This document shows, in pieces, positions 5,776 through 12,317 of a stretch of DNA of 12,317 nt. The position numbers and the translations under genes were made by a program. This DNA comes from an uncultured Collinsella sp. (GTDB lineage Bacteria; Actinomycetota; Coriobacteriia; Coriobacteriales; Coriobacteriaceae), in assembly GCA_937958315.1 (NCBI GenBank), contig CALFGH010000253.1, forward strand, positions 1 through 12,317. The letters are read 5' to 3'. A model generated the notes under the pieces. That model ran no database searches. It was not told the DNA's origin and was given only the letters and a program-made list of their open reading frames with translations. Within the stretch, counting starts at the first letter, position 1; every line of letters starts with the position of its first letter.

Positions 5776-7614
5776 ATGCGCGTAGACAATCTGAGGAACA
5801 TCGCCATCATCGCTCACGTCGACCACGGCAAGACGACGATGGTCGACAAGCTCCTGCGTGCCACGGACGCCTTCCGTGCCAACCAGCAGGTCGAGGACCG
5901 CGTCCTGGATTCTAACGACCAGGAGCGCGAGCGCGGCATTACGATTCTCGCCAAGAACATCTCTATCGAGTACAAGGACGTTAAGATCAACGTCATCGAC
6001 ACCCCGGGCCACGCTGACTTTGGCGGCGAGGTCGAGCGCGTGCTGCGTATGGCCGACGGCGCCCTGCTGCTGGTCGATGCCTTTGAGGGCCCCATGCCCC
6101 AGACCCGCTTCGTGCTGCGTCACGCCATCGACACCGGCCTCAAGATCATGATCGTCATCAACAAGATCGACCGTCCGGGCGCCAACCCCGAGAAGGCCTA
6201 CAACGACTGCCTGGACCTGATGGCCGACCTGGGCGCCACCGACGACCAGCTTGAGTTTGCCATGGAGCACGTGGTCTACGCCAGCGCCATGAATGGCTTT
6301 GCCCGCCTTGACCCCAACGACGGCAACATGGACATGTATCCGCTGCTCGATATGATCATCGACGACATGCCCGCGCCCGAGGTTGACGAGAACGCCCCAC
6401 TGGCCATGCAGTGCGTGACCATCGACCACTCCAACTTCGTCGGCCGCATCGGTATCGGTCGCGTGTACTCCGGCACCATTCACCAGGGCGATCAGATCCT
6501 GGTCGTCAAGAACGACGGTTCCAGCGCTACCGCTACCGTCAAGCAGCTCTTTACCTTCGACTACCTGGGCCGCACCGAGTGCCAGGAAGTCGGCGCCGGT
6601 GATATCGCCGCCGTCGTGGGCATCGACCGCACCGATATCGGCGATGTCTACACCGATCCCGAGAACCCCGTTGAGCTCGAACCCATCGAGATCGACCCGC
6701 CGACCCTGTCCATCGTCTTTGAGGCTTCGACCTCCCCGCTCGTCGGCCGCGACGGCGACATCGTGGGTGCCCGTCAGCTCAAGGAGCGCCTGTTCAACGA
6801 GGCCGAGAACAACGTGACCATGAAAATCGAGGAGCTCGAGGACAAGAGCGGCGTCGAGGTCTCGGGCCGCGGCATTCTGCACCTGTCCGTCCTGATGGAG
6901 TCCATGCGTCGCGAGGGCTTTGAGTTCCAGGTCGGCCGTCCCCGCGTTCTGTTTAAGAAGGACGAGAACGGCAACAAGATGGAGCCCGTCGAGCAGGCCG
7001 TCGTCGAGTGCCCGGACGAGTACTCGGGCAAGGTCGTTGAGGTCTTCGGCACCTCCGGCGGTATCATGACGAGCATGGATACCTCGGGCATCGTGACGCA
7101 CCTTGAGTTTAAGATCCCGACCCGCGGCATCATGGGTCTTAAGAACCGCATCATGAACGTCACTCACGGCGAGGGCGTGTTCTACCACACCTTCCTGGAG
7201 TACGGCCCCTATGCCGGCGAGATCGGCAACCGCCAGAACGGCGCCATGATCTCCATGACCACCGAGAAAGCCGTTGCCTACGCTCTGGGCACGCTGCAGG
7301 AGCGCGGCCAGCTGTTTGTTGAGCCGGGTACCGAGTGCTACGAGGGCATGATCGTGGGCGAGCGCAGCAAGGCCGGCGACATGGTCGTCAACATCGCCCG
7401 TACCAAGAACCTGGGCAACCAGCGCTCCTCGACCTCCGATATCTCCGTCCAGCTGGTGCCGCCCCGCACCTTCTCGCTGGAGGAGGCGCTGGAGTACATC
7501 GCAGACGATGAGCTGGTGGAGATCACTCCCAAGAACATCCGCCTGCGCAAGCGTCTGCTCAATGCCACCGACCGCAAGAAGGCCGCCGTCCGCGCCGGTC
7601 AGGTCAACAAATAA
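5776..7614 (+). CDS. typA: Ribosome-associated GTPase TypA/BipA
   Basis: TypA/BipA is a translational GTPase of the EF-G/LepA class that binds the 70S ribosome and aids 50S assembly and growth under stress or cold. The length of 612 residues is close to E. coli BipA (607). The G domain is complete: P-loop AHVDHGKTT (13-21), a switch I Thr in RGIT (Thr56), DTPGHADFGG (75-84), NKID (129-132) and a G5 Ser-Ala at 170-171. The domain II beta-barrel follows, then the EF-G-like domains, and the BipA-type C-terminal domain includes the SRG/STSD-like block near 550-560. The ATG at 5776 has AGGGG (5765-5769) 6 bases upstream. The gene is separated from the previous one by 117 bases and ends in its own terminator, so it is probably its own transcription unit. 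LepA is excluded by the C-terminal half. Confidence 0.96.
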   Translation: MRVDNLRNIAIIAHVDHGKTTMVDKLLRATDAFRANQQVEDRVLDSNDQERERGITILAKNISIEYKDVKINVIDTPGHADFGGEVERVLRMADGALLLVDAFEGPMPQTRFVLRHAIDTGLKIMIVINKIDRPGANPEKAYNDCLDLMADLGATDDQLEFAMEHVVYASAMNGFARLDPNDGNMDMYPLLDMIIDDMPAPEVDENAPLAMQCVTIDHSNFVGRIGIGRVYSGTIHQGDQILVVKNDGSSATATVKQLFTFDYLGRTECQEVGAGDIAAVVGIDRTDIGDVYTDPENPVELEPIEIDPPTLSIVFEASTSPLVGRDGDIVGARQLKERLFNEAENNVTMKIEELEDKSGVEVSGRGILHLSVLMESMRREGFEFQVGRPRVLFKKDENGNKMEPVEQAVVECPDEYSGKVVEVFGTSGGIMTSMDTSGIVTHLEFKIPTRGIMGLKNRIMNVTHGEGVFYHTFLEYGPYAGEIGNRQNGAMISMTTEKAVAYALGTLQERGQLFVEPGTECYEGMIVGERSKAGDMVVNIARTKNLGNQRSSTSDISVQLVPPRTFSLEEALEYIADDELVEITPKNIRLRKRLLNATDRKKAAVRAGQVNK

Positions 7615-7640
7615 GCGCTGAGCTTTATAGCGACTAACAA

Positions 7641-7676
7641 GAAAGGGCGCCGACCATCGCGGTCGGTGCCCTTTTT
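7641..7676 (+). terminator. Intrinsic terminator of typA
   Basis: A stem of about 14 bp with one G-U pair (7642-7655 with 7661-7674) closes a 5-base loop, and a five-T run (7672-7676) follows the GC-rich part. It begins 27 bases after the typA stop. Confidence 0.9.
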
Positions 7677-7704
7677 GGTGCAAGGGGACAGGCTGCTTTG
7701 CACC
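7677..7704. repeat. Short inverted repeat abutting the typA terminator
   Basis: GGTGCAA (7677-7683) and TTGCACC (7698-7704) form a 7-bp inverted repeat around a 14-base GC-rich centre containing AGGGGACAGGCTGC. The arrangement resembles short intergenic palindromic repeats. Its family status cannot be judged from one copy. Confidence 0.5.
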
Positions 7705-7805
7705 ACAGCGGGGGCGTTATCCCTCCGAGCGGCTTTCAGGTCAAAGTTAAGTTGTTTAAACATATACATAATTCGATAGAATATAACTGCTTTAATACAA
7801 AACCG

Positions 7806-7829
7806 TTAACAGGTAAATATTAACTGGTA
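7806..7829 (+). repeat. Tandem TTAACwGGTA motif, possible regulator site
   Basis: TTAACAGGTA (7806-7815) and TTAACTGGTA (7820-7829) are direct repeats 14 bases apart. Their common part recurs as ACTGGTAT at 7823-7830 and 7866-7873, the latter overlapping the candidate -10 region. The layout suggests binding sites for a transcription factor upstream of and at the promoter. No specific regulator is identified. Confidence 0.4.
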
Positions 7830-7846
7830 TTAAATTAAAAGACCTT

Positions 7847-7876
7847 TTGACCTGCGGTTTACATGACTGGTATCTA
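7847..7876 (+). promoter_or_regulatory. Candidate promoter of the pilus/adhesin operon
   Basis: TTGACC (7847-7852) is a good -35 box. TATCTA (7871-7876), preceded by TG at 7868-7869, forms an extended -10 box, with 18 bases between them. This would give a start near 7883 and a leader of about 155 bases. The repeat copy ACTGGTAT lies across the -10 element. Confidence 0.55.
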
Positions 7877-8037
7877 TATTGTATTTTATGCATGTGGCAT
7901 AGACGAACCGTCTTAGAAGTTGCTCCCCAATGGGTTCTTGCAATGCGCTAGGTAGGTTCTCGTTGATGTTGGGGTTTTGTGTTTGATCCGACGATTCGCC
8001 GTATTCCACAACGTGTTGTAGGAATTAGGGGACAACT

Positions 8038-11000
8038 ATGGACGCACACCGCTCACGGTCGCTGGGTATGGCGGCCCTGGTCTTTATTTTAATTAGCCTC
8101 ACCGCCGCCGTTTTTCACGGTGCAGCCCCCGTGCGCGCCGAGGATGCGCCGGCGCCGACGCCGATTGTGATTGATGGGACGACGGCGGACGTTACGGTTG
8201 AGCTGTTTACCGATGAGGGTCGTAAAACGCCTTTGGATGATAATGCCGTGCTTTCGACCAACACACTCTACGGTTCATTTAGTGCGAAGTTCGAGGCAAA
8301 TCATGGCCCGAGTGCGGAGCGAAACGTTGCGGAGTACTCTCTCCCGGACAGCATTAAAGCATTTGACAATACCGGTGGCCGCCTAATGGATGATTCCAAT
8401 CAAGAGGCCGGTACTTGGAGATGCGAGAACAATAAGCTGATTTTTACTTTTAAAGAGTCATGGATTAAGACACACCCATCCGACGTTCATGTTGGTGCTG
8501 ATTTTTCATTCAAGCTGGCAAATGAGAACGTTGGCTCCGGCGATACAACAAAAGTTAAGTTTCCCGGTACAGCCGAAATCGACATTGCGACCATAGACGG
8601 CGATGTGACGGGAGCGAAGGAAGGAAAGTTCTCTCAATCCGGCGGTGAGGGGAAAGTAACTTGGACTCTCAAACTCGAGGTTGCCTCCTATGCTCACAAT
8701 GTCTGCCTCACGGATGAGCTCGGCAATAACTTCTCGTTCGTGCCTGGGTCATTTAAGCTGAACGATCGGGAGCTCAATCCACAACCAACCATAAATAAAC
8801 AGACTGCGAATCTGAATTTGGAGGATTTGTCCAAAGGGACTTATACGATTACCTATGATTCGGTGATGAACCCGGATGTATCCGTGGGCAACAAAGTTTG
8901 GATTAACCAACTCGACGATTCAAAAAACAATGTCAGCTGGACATGGGGCGGAGACCGTAGAGGTGGATTGGAAAAGCCAGGTTCAGCAAATGATTTCCGC
9001 TATGACATGATCAACAAGAGCGATGGCACCGGAACGCCGTCCGATATCACCTGGACGGTCACGCTCAACAACGGTGATATCAAAACCGACATGAATGGCT
9101 ATACATTCACCGACATACTGGACGACAAGCAGACGTATACGGGTAATTACATCGTTTATAGGGGACTCTACGGGGAAGACGAGATCGCCCGCGGCAATCT
9201 CGATAGCCCCATTGGTAAAACGTTTAGCTATACGTTCTCAGGTCTATCTGACGCGGATAAGTACCAGCCCTATCGCATTGTTTATCACACCCAAATGAAA
9301 GAACAAGAATCATATGACACGGTGAGCAACAGTGCGAGTATCTCGCGCGACAATTCCGTTTCCGGCACGGACAGCGGCACGTTTACGCCGAAGTTGGTGG
9401 GGACGCAGATTAAAAAGAGACTTGTGAAAGACTCCGATGCGGCGACAACAGGTCAGGCAACCTGGGAGCTTCGGATAGCGCTGGGTTCCATTGTTAATGC
9501 AATGAATCCATCAACGGTCAAGGTTTACGATACGTTTCAGACGGCTTGGAACCAAAATATCGGCCCAGACGTCGACAGCTATTCTATTAAAATCGGCGAT
9601 GTCCCTTTGGAGAAGGGCGTCGATTGGTGGTTCGAAGGTGGCAGTGATTCAACGTCGTTTGGAACCAAGAAAAACTTCAACCTGTTCATTCGGATAAGCG
9701 ACGAGGTGAAGAACGCGCTCAAAGATAACCCGGATGCGGTAATTACTTATAAGACAAAATCCGATGCGCTTCCTGGCTGGTACTCCAATTTTGCATCAGT
9801 GGAAGTAAGTGGTACTAAATATTTCACGGACTATATTTATTACTATGTCGATGCGAACTCGACTCCTGATGTCGAGAAGCCTTCGGCGAAGACTGCAGTT
9901 TCTTGGAAGGGGGATTTCGACTGGAGCAAAATCGACGGATCTAAGGAGAAAGGCGCATGGATCGTTGACTGGACGGTTTATGCCAACAGAGGTAAGACGC
10001 CAAGCGGAGAGTGTTACGGCGCCGGCAAGCTTGATAACCAACCGCTGAACGTTGTGGACACACTACCGAGCGGTATGAGCTATGTGCCGGGGTCTGCTAA
10101 ATACTCGCTGATCCAGAATCCGTATGACCAGAAAGCGTATAACGGTACCGCCCAGCGAAAGAAGACCGTCGCCGACAGCCTACCCCTTACGAACGTCAGT
10201 GATGACAAAGGCACCGTTACCTTCTCCATCCCGACGACGGCGCTCGGCAACTATGCTGGTTACGCCAAACTTACGTATCAGACGGCGGTCAAGCGCGGCG
10301 ACCTCGATACCTCTAAGAACGAGGTTAAGCTCACCAACTCAGCCAGTGCCGAGTCGGGGAACAAGAAGTTCGACTCCGGTAGTGGAACCGTCACCATTAA
10401 GAACAACGTACTGCAAAAGACCGGAGATCAGGTCGCTAGCAGCAACCGTATCAAATACACCATCTTGGTCAACGAGTCAGCGGTTGACCTTAAGAGTGGC
10501 AGCGACTTCCTTGAGCTCGTCGATGTCATGGATGCCAAGTGCACGCTGGTGACGGATTCGGTCAATGTGTCCCAATACGATGGGACAGGCTGGAAGTTGC
10601 TTAGCTCTGACAAATGCCCCGTTTCCGCTAGGACCATTGAAGATGAAAACGGCGCGGCGTGTACAAAGATGACGCTCCGCGTTCCCGATGAGGAATATCT
10701 CAAAGTTGAGTATGAGGTCATTCCTGCGGGTAACGAAGGGGAAACGGTTTCTCTGAGCAACAAAGCGTCGCTTACGGGTGTCTACGACGGTGATACGGTC
10801 CATTCAAAAGACTGGGCTATTAAAAAGGTGTCCGGTTCGGCTGGTGGTAGCGGTTACGGCGTAACGGTTACCAAGGTCGACGAGAGCGATATCACAAAAA
10901 AACTGCCCGGTGCTGAGTTCACGCTCTACGAGGTTGATATGGCCAAGGCCTTGGATTCCGGCCTCAATTCTGCGAAAACTCGGATTCGGAGTGCTGAAAC

Positions 11001-11745
11001 AGACGAAAAGGGCACGGTAAAGTTCGGCACTGCTACGCAAAAGATGGAAGCCTACAAGTTGTATTGCCTTGAGGAGACCAAGGCGCCTGGCGGATACAAC
11101 GCTGTCTCTAAGCCGGTCTGGATTCTACTCAAGGGCAGCAACGAAACCGATTATCAGGATGCCCTTGCTAGGGTGGAACAATTGAAGGCGAAGTACGCCG
11201 ACGTTGACACCCCGACGGCTAGTACTGATATCACGGTCTATGATGCACCCTATAGCGGTCAAGCTATAATTTCTGCTACCAAGCTGCTCGAAGGCTCGAC
11301 CTTGCAAGAAAGCCAGTTCGGGTTTGTGCTCAAGGACAAGAACACCGGTGAGGTTCTCCAGACCATCAGGAACGGTGCGGATGGTGATATTAACTTTGTC
11401 TTGGATTACACCAAGACGGGGATCTATGAGTACACCATCTCCGAGGTCATTCCCGAGGGCGCCGAGAACAATGTCAAGGACCATATCGCCTACGACACAG
11501 CCGTGCACGAGGTCACAGTTACGGTGACCGATGGCGTGGGGAAGCTCGATACCACTGTTACGTACGACAATGGCTCCTCAGTCTCGCCGACTTTTATCAA
11601 CAGGTACTCGACCACGCTTCCCGAGGCGGGCGGGGCTGGTTTGACTATGACGTATCTGACAGGCGCTTCCCTGCTGTGCTTTGCTGCGACATGGATGCAT
11701 GCTCGCCGCCACCGTGATCGTGACCGAGGTGGTCACAATGAGTAA
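8038..11745 (+). CDS. Large sortase-anchored adhesin or ancillary (tip) pilin
   Basis: The 1235-residue protein starts with a signal peptide (basic start, hydrophobic 9-26, probable cleavage after Val-Arg-Ala34). The first region (about 45-200) resembles the N-terminal Ig-like fold of MSCRAMM adhesins. Five successive modules follow, each opening with an aromatic-centred strand (TWT 208-210, TWT 338-340, TWE 475-477, DWT 644-646, KYT 806-808). Each ends near an N-x-A-S-like strand (Asn285, 431, 584, 767, 908), typical of Cna-like or collagen-binding stalk domains. After a Gly/Ser linker (932-941) comes a SpaA/Cna-B domain with Lys946, the E-box ETKAPGGY (Glu1013) and Asp1069. Next is an FctA/Spy0128-like isopeptide domain (Lys1082, Glu1136, Asn1188). 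The end has a sorting signal LPEAG (1194-1198), a hydrophobic segment and a basic tail. Thr of LPxTG is replaced by Ala. AGGGG (8027-8031) lies 6 bases before the ATG. The coding sequence is visibly less GC-biased than the housekeeping genes, which suggests a variable or acquired locus. Ligand and exact pilus position are unknown. Confidence 0.88.
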   Translation: MDAHRSRSLGMAALVFILISLTAAVFHGAAPVRAEDAPAPTPIVIDGTTADVTVELFTDEGRKTPLDDNAVLSTNTLYGSFSAKFEANHGPSAERNVAEYSLPDSIKAFDNTGGRLMDDSNQEAGTWRCENNKLIFTFKESWIKTHPSDVHVGADFSFKLANENVGSGDTTKVKFPGTAEIDIATIDGDVTGAKEGKFSQSGGEGKVTWTLKLEVASYAHNVCLTDELGNNFSFVPGSFKLNDRELNPQPTINKQTANLNLEDLSKGTYTITYDSVMNPDVSVGNKVWINQLDDSKNNVSWTWGGDRRGGLEKPGSANDFRYDMINKSDGTGTPSDITWTVTLNNGDIKTDMNGYTFTDILDDKQTYTGNYIVYRGLYGEDEIARGNLDSPIGKTFSYTFSGLSDADKYQPYRIVYHTQMKEQESYDTVSNSASISRDNSVSGTDSGTFTPKLVGTQIKKRLVKDSDAATTGQATWELRIALGSIVNAMNPSTVKVYDTFQTAWNQNIGPDVDSYSIKIGDVPLEKGVDWWFEGGSDSTSFGTKKNFNLFIRISDEVKNALKDNPDAVITYKTKSDALPGWYSNFASVEVSGTKYFTDYIYYYVDANSTPDVEKPSAKTAVSWKGDFDWSKIDGSKEKGAWIVDWTVYANRGKTPSGECYGAGKLDNQPLNVVDTLPSGMSYVPGSAKYSLIQNPYDQKAYNGTAQRKKTVADSLPLTNVSDDKGTVTFSIPTTALGNYAGYAKLTYQTAVKRGDLDTSKNEVKLTNSASAESGNKKFDSGSGTVTIKNNVLQKTGDQVASSNRIKYTILVNESAVDLKSGSDFLELVDVMDAKCTLVTDSVNVSQYDGTGWKLLSSDKCPVSARTIEDENGAACTKMTLRVPDEEYLKVEYEVIPAGNEGETVSLSNKASLTGVYDGDTVHSKDWAIKKVSGSAGGSGYGVTVTKVDESDITKKLPGAEFTLYEVDMAKALDSGLNSAKTRIRSAETDEKGTVKFGTATQKMEAYKLYCLEETKAPGGYNAVSKPVWILLKGSNETDYQDALARVEQLKAKYADVDTPTASTDITVYDAPYSGQAIISATKLLEGSTLQESQFGFVLKDKNTGEVLQTIRNGADGDINFVLDYTKTGIYEYTISEVIPEGAENNVKDHIAYDTAVHEVTVTVTDGVGKLDTTVTYDNGSSVSPTFINRYSTTLPEAGGAGLTMTYLTGASLLCFAATWMHARRHRDRDRGGHNE

Positions 11746-12317
11746 GCCGCTCCGTCACGTGTTGGCCGTTGTGGTGATGGCCATGGTTGCCGTCTTCTCT
11801 TTCGCGATTGCCCCTGGGGCGGCCTGCGCCGCCGATACCGGAGCCATTACGGTGGATGGTACAGCTGCGACGCGGTATGACGCGTATCAGCTCTTTTCGG
11901 CGACCGTTATTGACGACGCCGATGCCGACCAAAAGGTCGCAACTGACATAACGTGGGCAAATGATGCCGTTCGCCAAACTGTTCTTCCCGTGCTTCATGA
12001 TGCGGGGTTTGATGGCTCGGCATCGGCGGCACAAGAGGCTGCCGAATGGATGAATGCCGACGGACGCATGACGACCTCGCTGACGGCAAAACTTGCCCGC
12101 GCAATTGTCGAAGCAGGCGCCGTGTCCGTGGCCCTTAACGCGGGCACGGCGGCCAAGCTGCCCTGTGGCTACTGGCTCATCGTCGCCGACGACGACGCCA
12201 TCGCCCAGGGCGAGGCCGGCACCGCGCCGATCATGGCCCTGATCGGCGGCAACGCCGTCATCGTCAAGCCCAAGGCCGCGACGCCCAAGGTGGCCAAGCA
12301 CGTGCTGGAGGACAGCA
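11738..12317 (+). CDS. Probable major (backbone) pilin, N-terminal part (3' end cut by window)
   Basis: The frame from ATG 11738 stays open for 193 codons to the window edge. GAGGTGG (11726-11732) lies 5 bases upstream. The start overlaps the end of the adhesin gene by 8 bases (ATGAGTAA), so translation is probably coupled. A signal peptide is clear (hydrophobic 8-25, cleavage near Ala-Cys-Ala31 or Ala32). The mature part begins AITVDGTAATRYDAYQLF and later has CGYWLIVADD (about 146-155), then APIMALIGGNAVIVKPKAA. This pattern matches the first domain of SpaD/FimA-type shaft pilins, where GYYLIV and a strand ending in a pilin-motif lysine (YPK) occur. Lys177 or Lys179 in VKPK would be the candidate polymerisation lysine. 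The family assignment rests on this pattern. The sorting signal and isopeptide domains would lie beyond the window. Confidence 0.8.
   Translation, partial: MSKPLRHVLAVVVMAMVAVFSFAIAPGAACAADTGAITVDGTAATRYDAYQLFSATVIDDADADQKVATDITWANDAVRQTVLPVLHDAGFDGSASAAQEAAEWMNADGRMTTSLTAKLARAIVEAGAVSVALNAGTAAKLPCGYWLIVADDDAIAQGEAGTAPIMALIGGNAVIVKPKAATPKVAKHVLEDS

Larger units (their letters stand above)
7705..8037. other. AT-rich gene-free stretch upstream of the pilus genes
   Basis: No credible coding region is visible on either strand. Bases 7741-7890 are strikingly AT-rich compared with the rest of the window. They contain the palindrome TGTTTAAACA (7753-7762), a second weak promoter candidate (TTGTTT 7752-7757, TAGAAT 7777-7782), repeated TTAACwGGTA motifs and the main promoter candidate. 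From about 7885 to 8037 lies a probable leader of about 150 bases. It contains CCCCAA (7924-7929) and TTGGGG (7968-7973), which could pair over a long loop, and the interrupted palindrome ACAAC-GT-GTTGT (8008-8019) close to the ribosome site. I could not match the leader to a known riboswitch. Confidence 0.6.

Noticed and set aside
5287..7683. 798-codon open frame on the minus strand across typA and its upstream gene
   Set aside because: Same GC-driven shadow effect. It runs through the typA terminator and opposite a complete GTPase gene.
7883..8037. Cyclic di-GMP riboswitch in the adhesin leader
   Set aside because: Considered because of the downstream surface gene, but the conserved core segments of that riboswitch class are not visible.
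11645..12301. 218-codon minus-strand frame opposite the pilin start
   Set aside because: The plus-strand frame has a ribosome site, a signal peptide and pilin motifs; the minus-strand product is rich in His and Gly and shows no domain.

Overview
The window is a high-GC bacterial chromosome segment. It most resembles the Coriobacteriia branch of Actinomycetota, probably Collinsella or a close relative. The reasons are the gyrB-gyrA pair followed by tRNA-Ile and tRNA-Ala genes (an arrangement known in Actinobacteria), strong GC bias at third codon positions, and a Gram-positive sortase-type pilus locus. The genus is an inference from style and synteny, not from a search.

Layout. Positions 2-811 hold the 3' part of gyrB and 823-3570 a complete gyrA, which ends at a strong intrinsic terminator (3611-3643). 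A 32-bp perfect inverted repeat (3662-3756) follows. Next comes a tRNA cluster with its own promoter, in the order Ile(GAU), hairpin, Ala(UGC), Ile(GAU), terminator (3784-4173). The two tRNA-Ile genes are identical. Positions 4288-5658 carry a small co-directional group: a bifunctional-nuclease-family (DUF151) protein, a small two-helix membrane protein and an acidic cytosolic protein of unknown function. typA/bipA (5776-7614) stands next with its own terminator. A 423-bp gene-free stretch (7615-8037) holds that terminator, a short inverted repeat, an AT-rich regulatory block and a long leader. From 8038 the content changes to a cell-surface locus: a 1235-residue secreted multi-domain adhesin or ancillary pilin with a variant sorting signal (LPEAG), overlapped by 8 bp by a second secreted protein that looks like a major (backbone) pilin. 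That second gene runs off the window at 12317.

How the genes work together. GyrB and GyrA form DNA gyrase. The tRNAs and TypA serve translation. The last two genes probably form the start of a sortase-assembled pilus operon, with the large protein as tip or accessory subunit and the smaller one as shaft; a class C sortase would be expected just past the right edge.

The points most worth a second look are: phenylalanine at the GyrA position equivalent to E. coli Ser83, a classic quinolone-resistance site; the long inverted repeat before the tRNA promoter; the hairpin inside the tRNA cluster; the repeated motifs and extended -10 promoter upstream of the pilus genes; and the five-module stalk and non-canonical sorting signal of the adhesin. 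I did not find a clearly new type of system. All of these are variations on known families.
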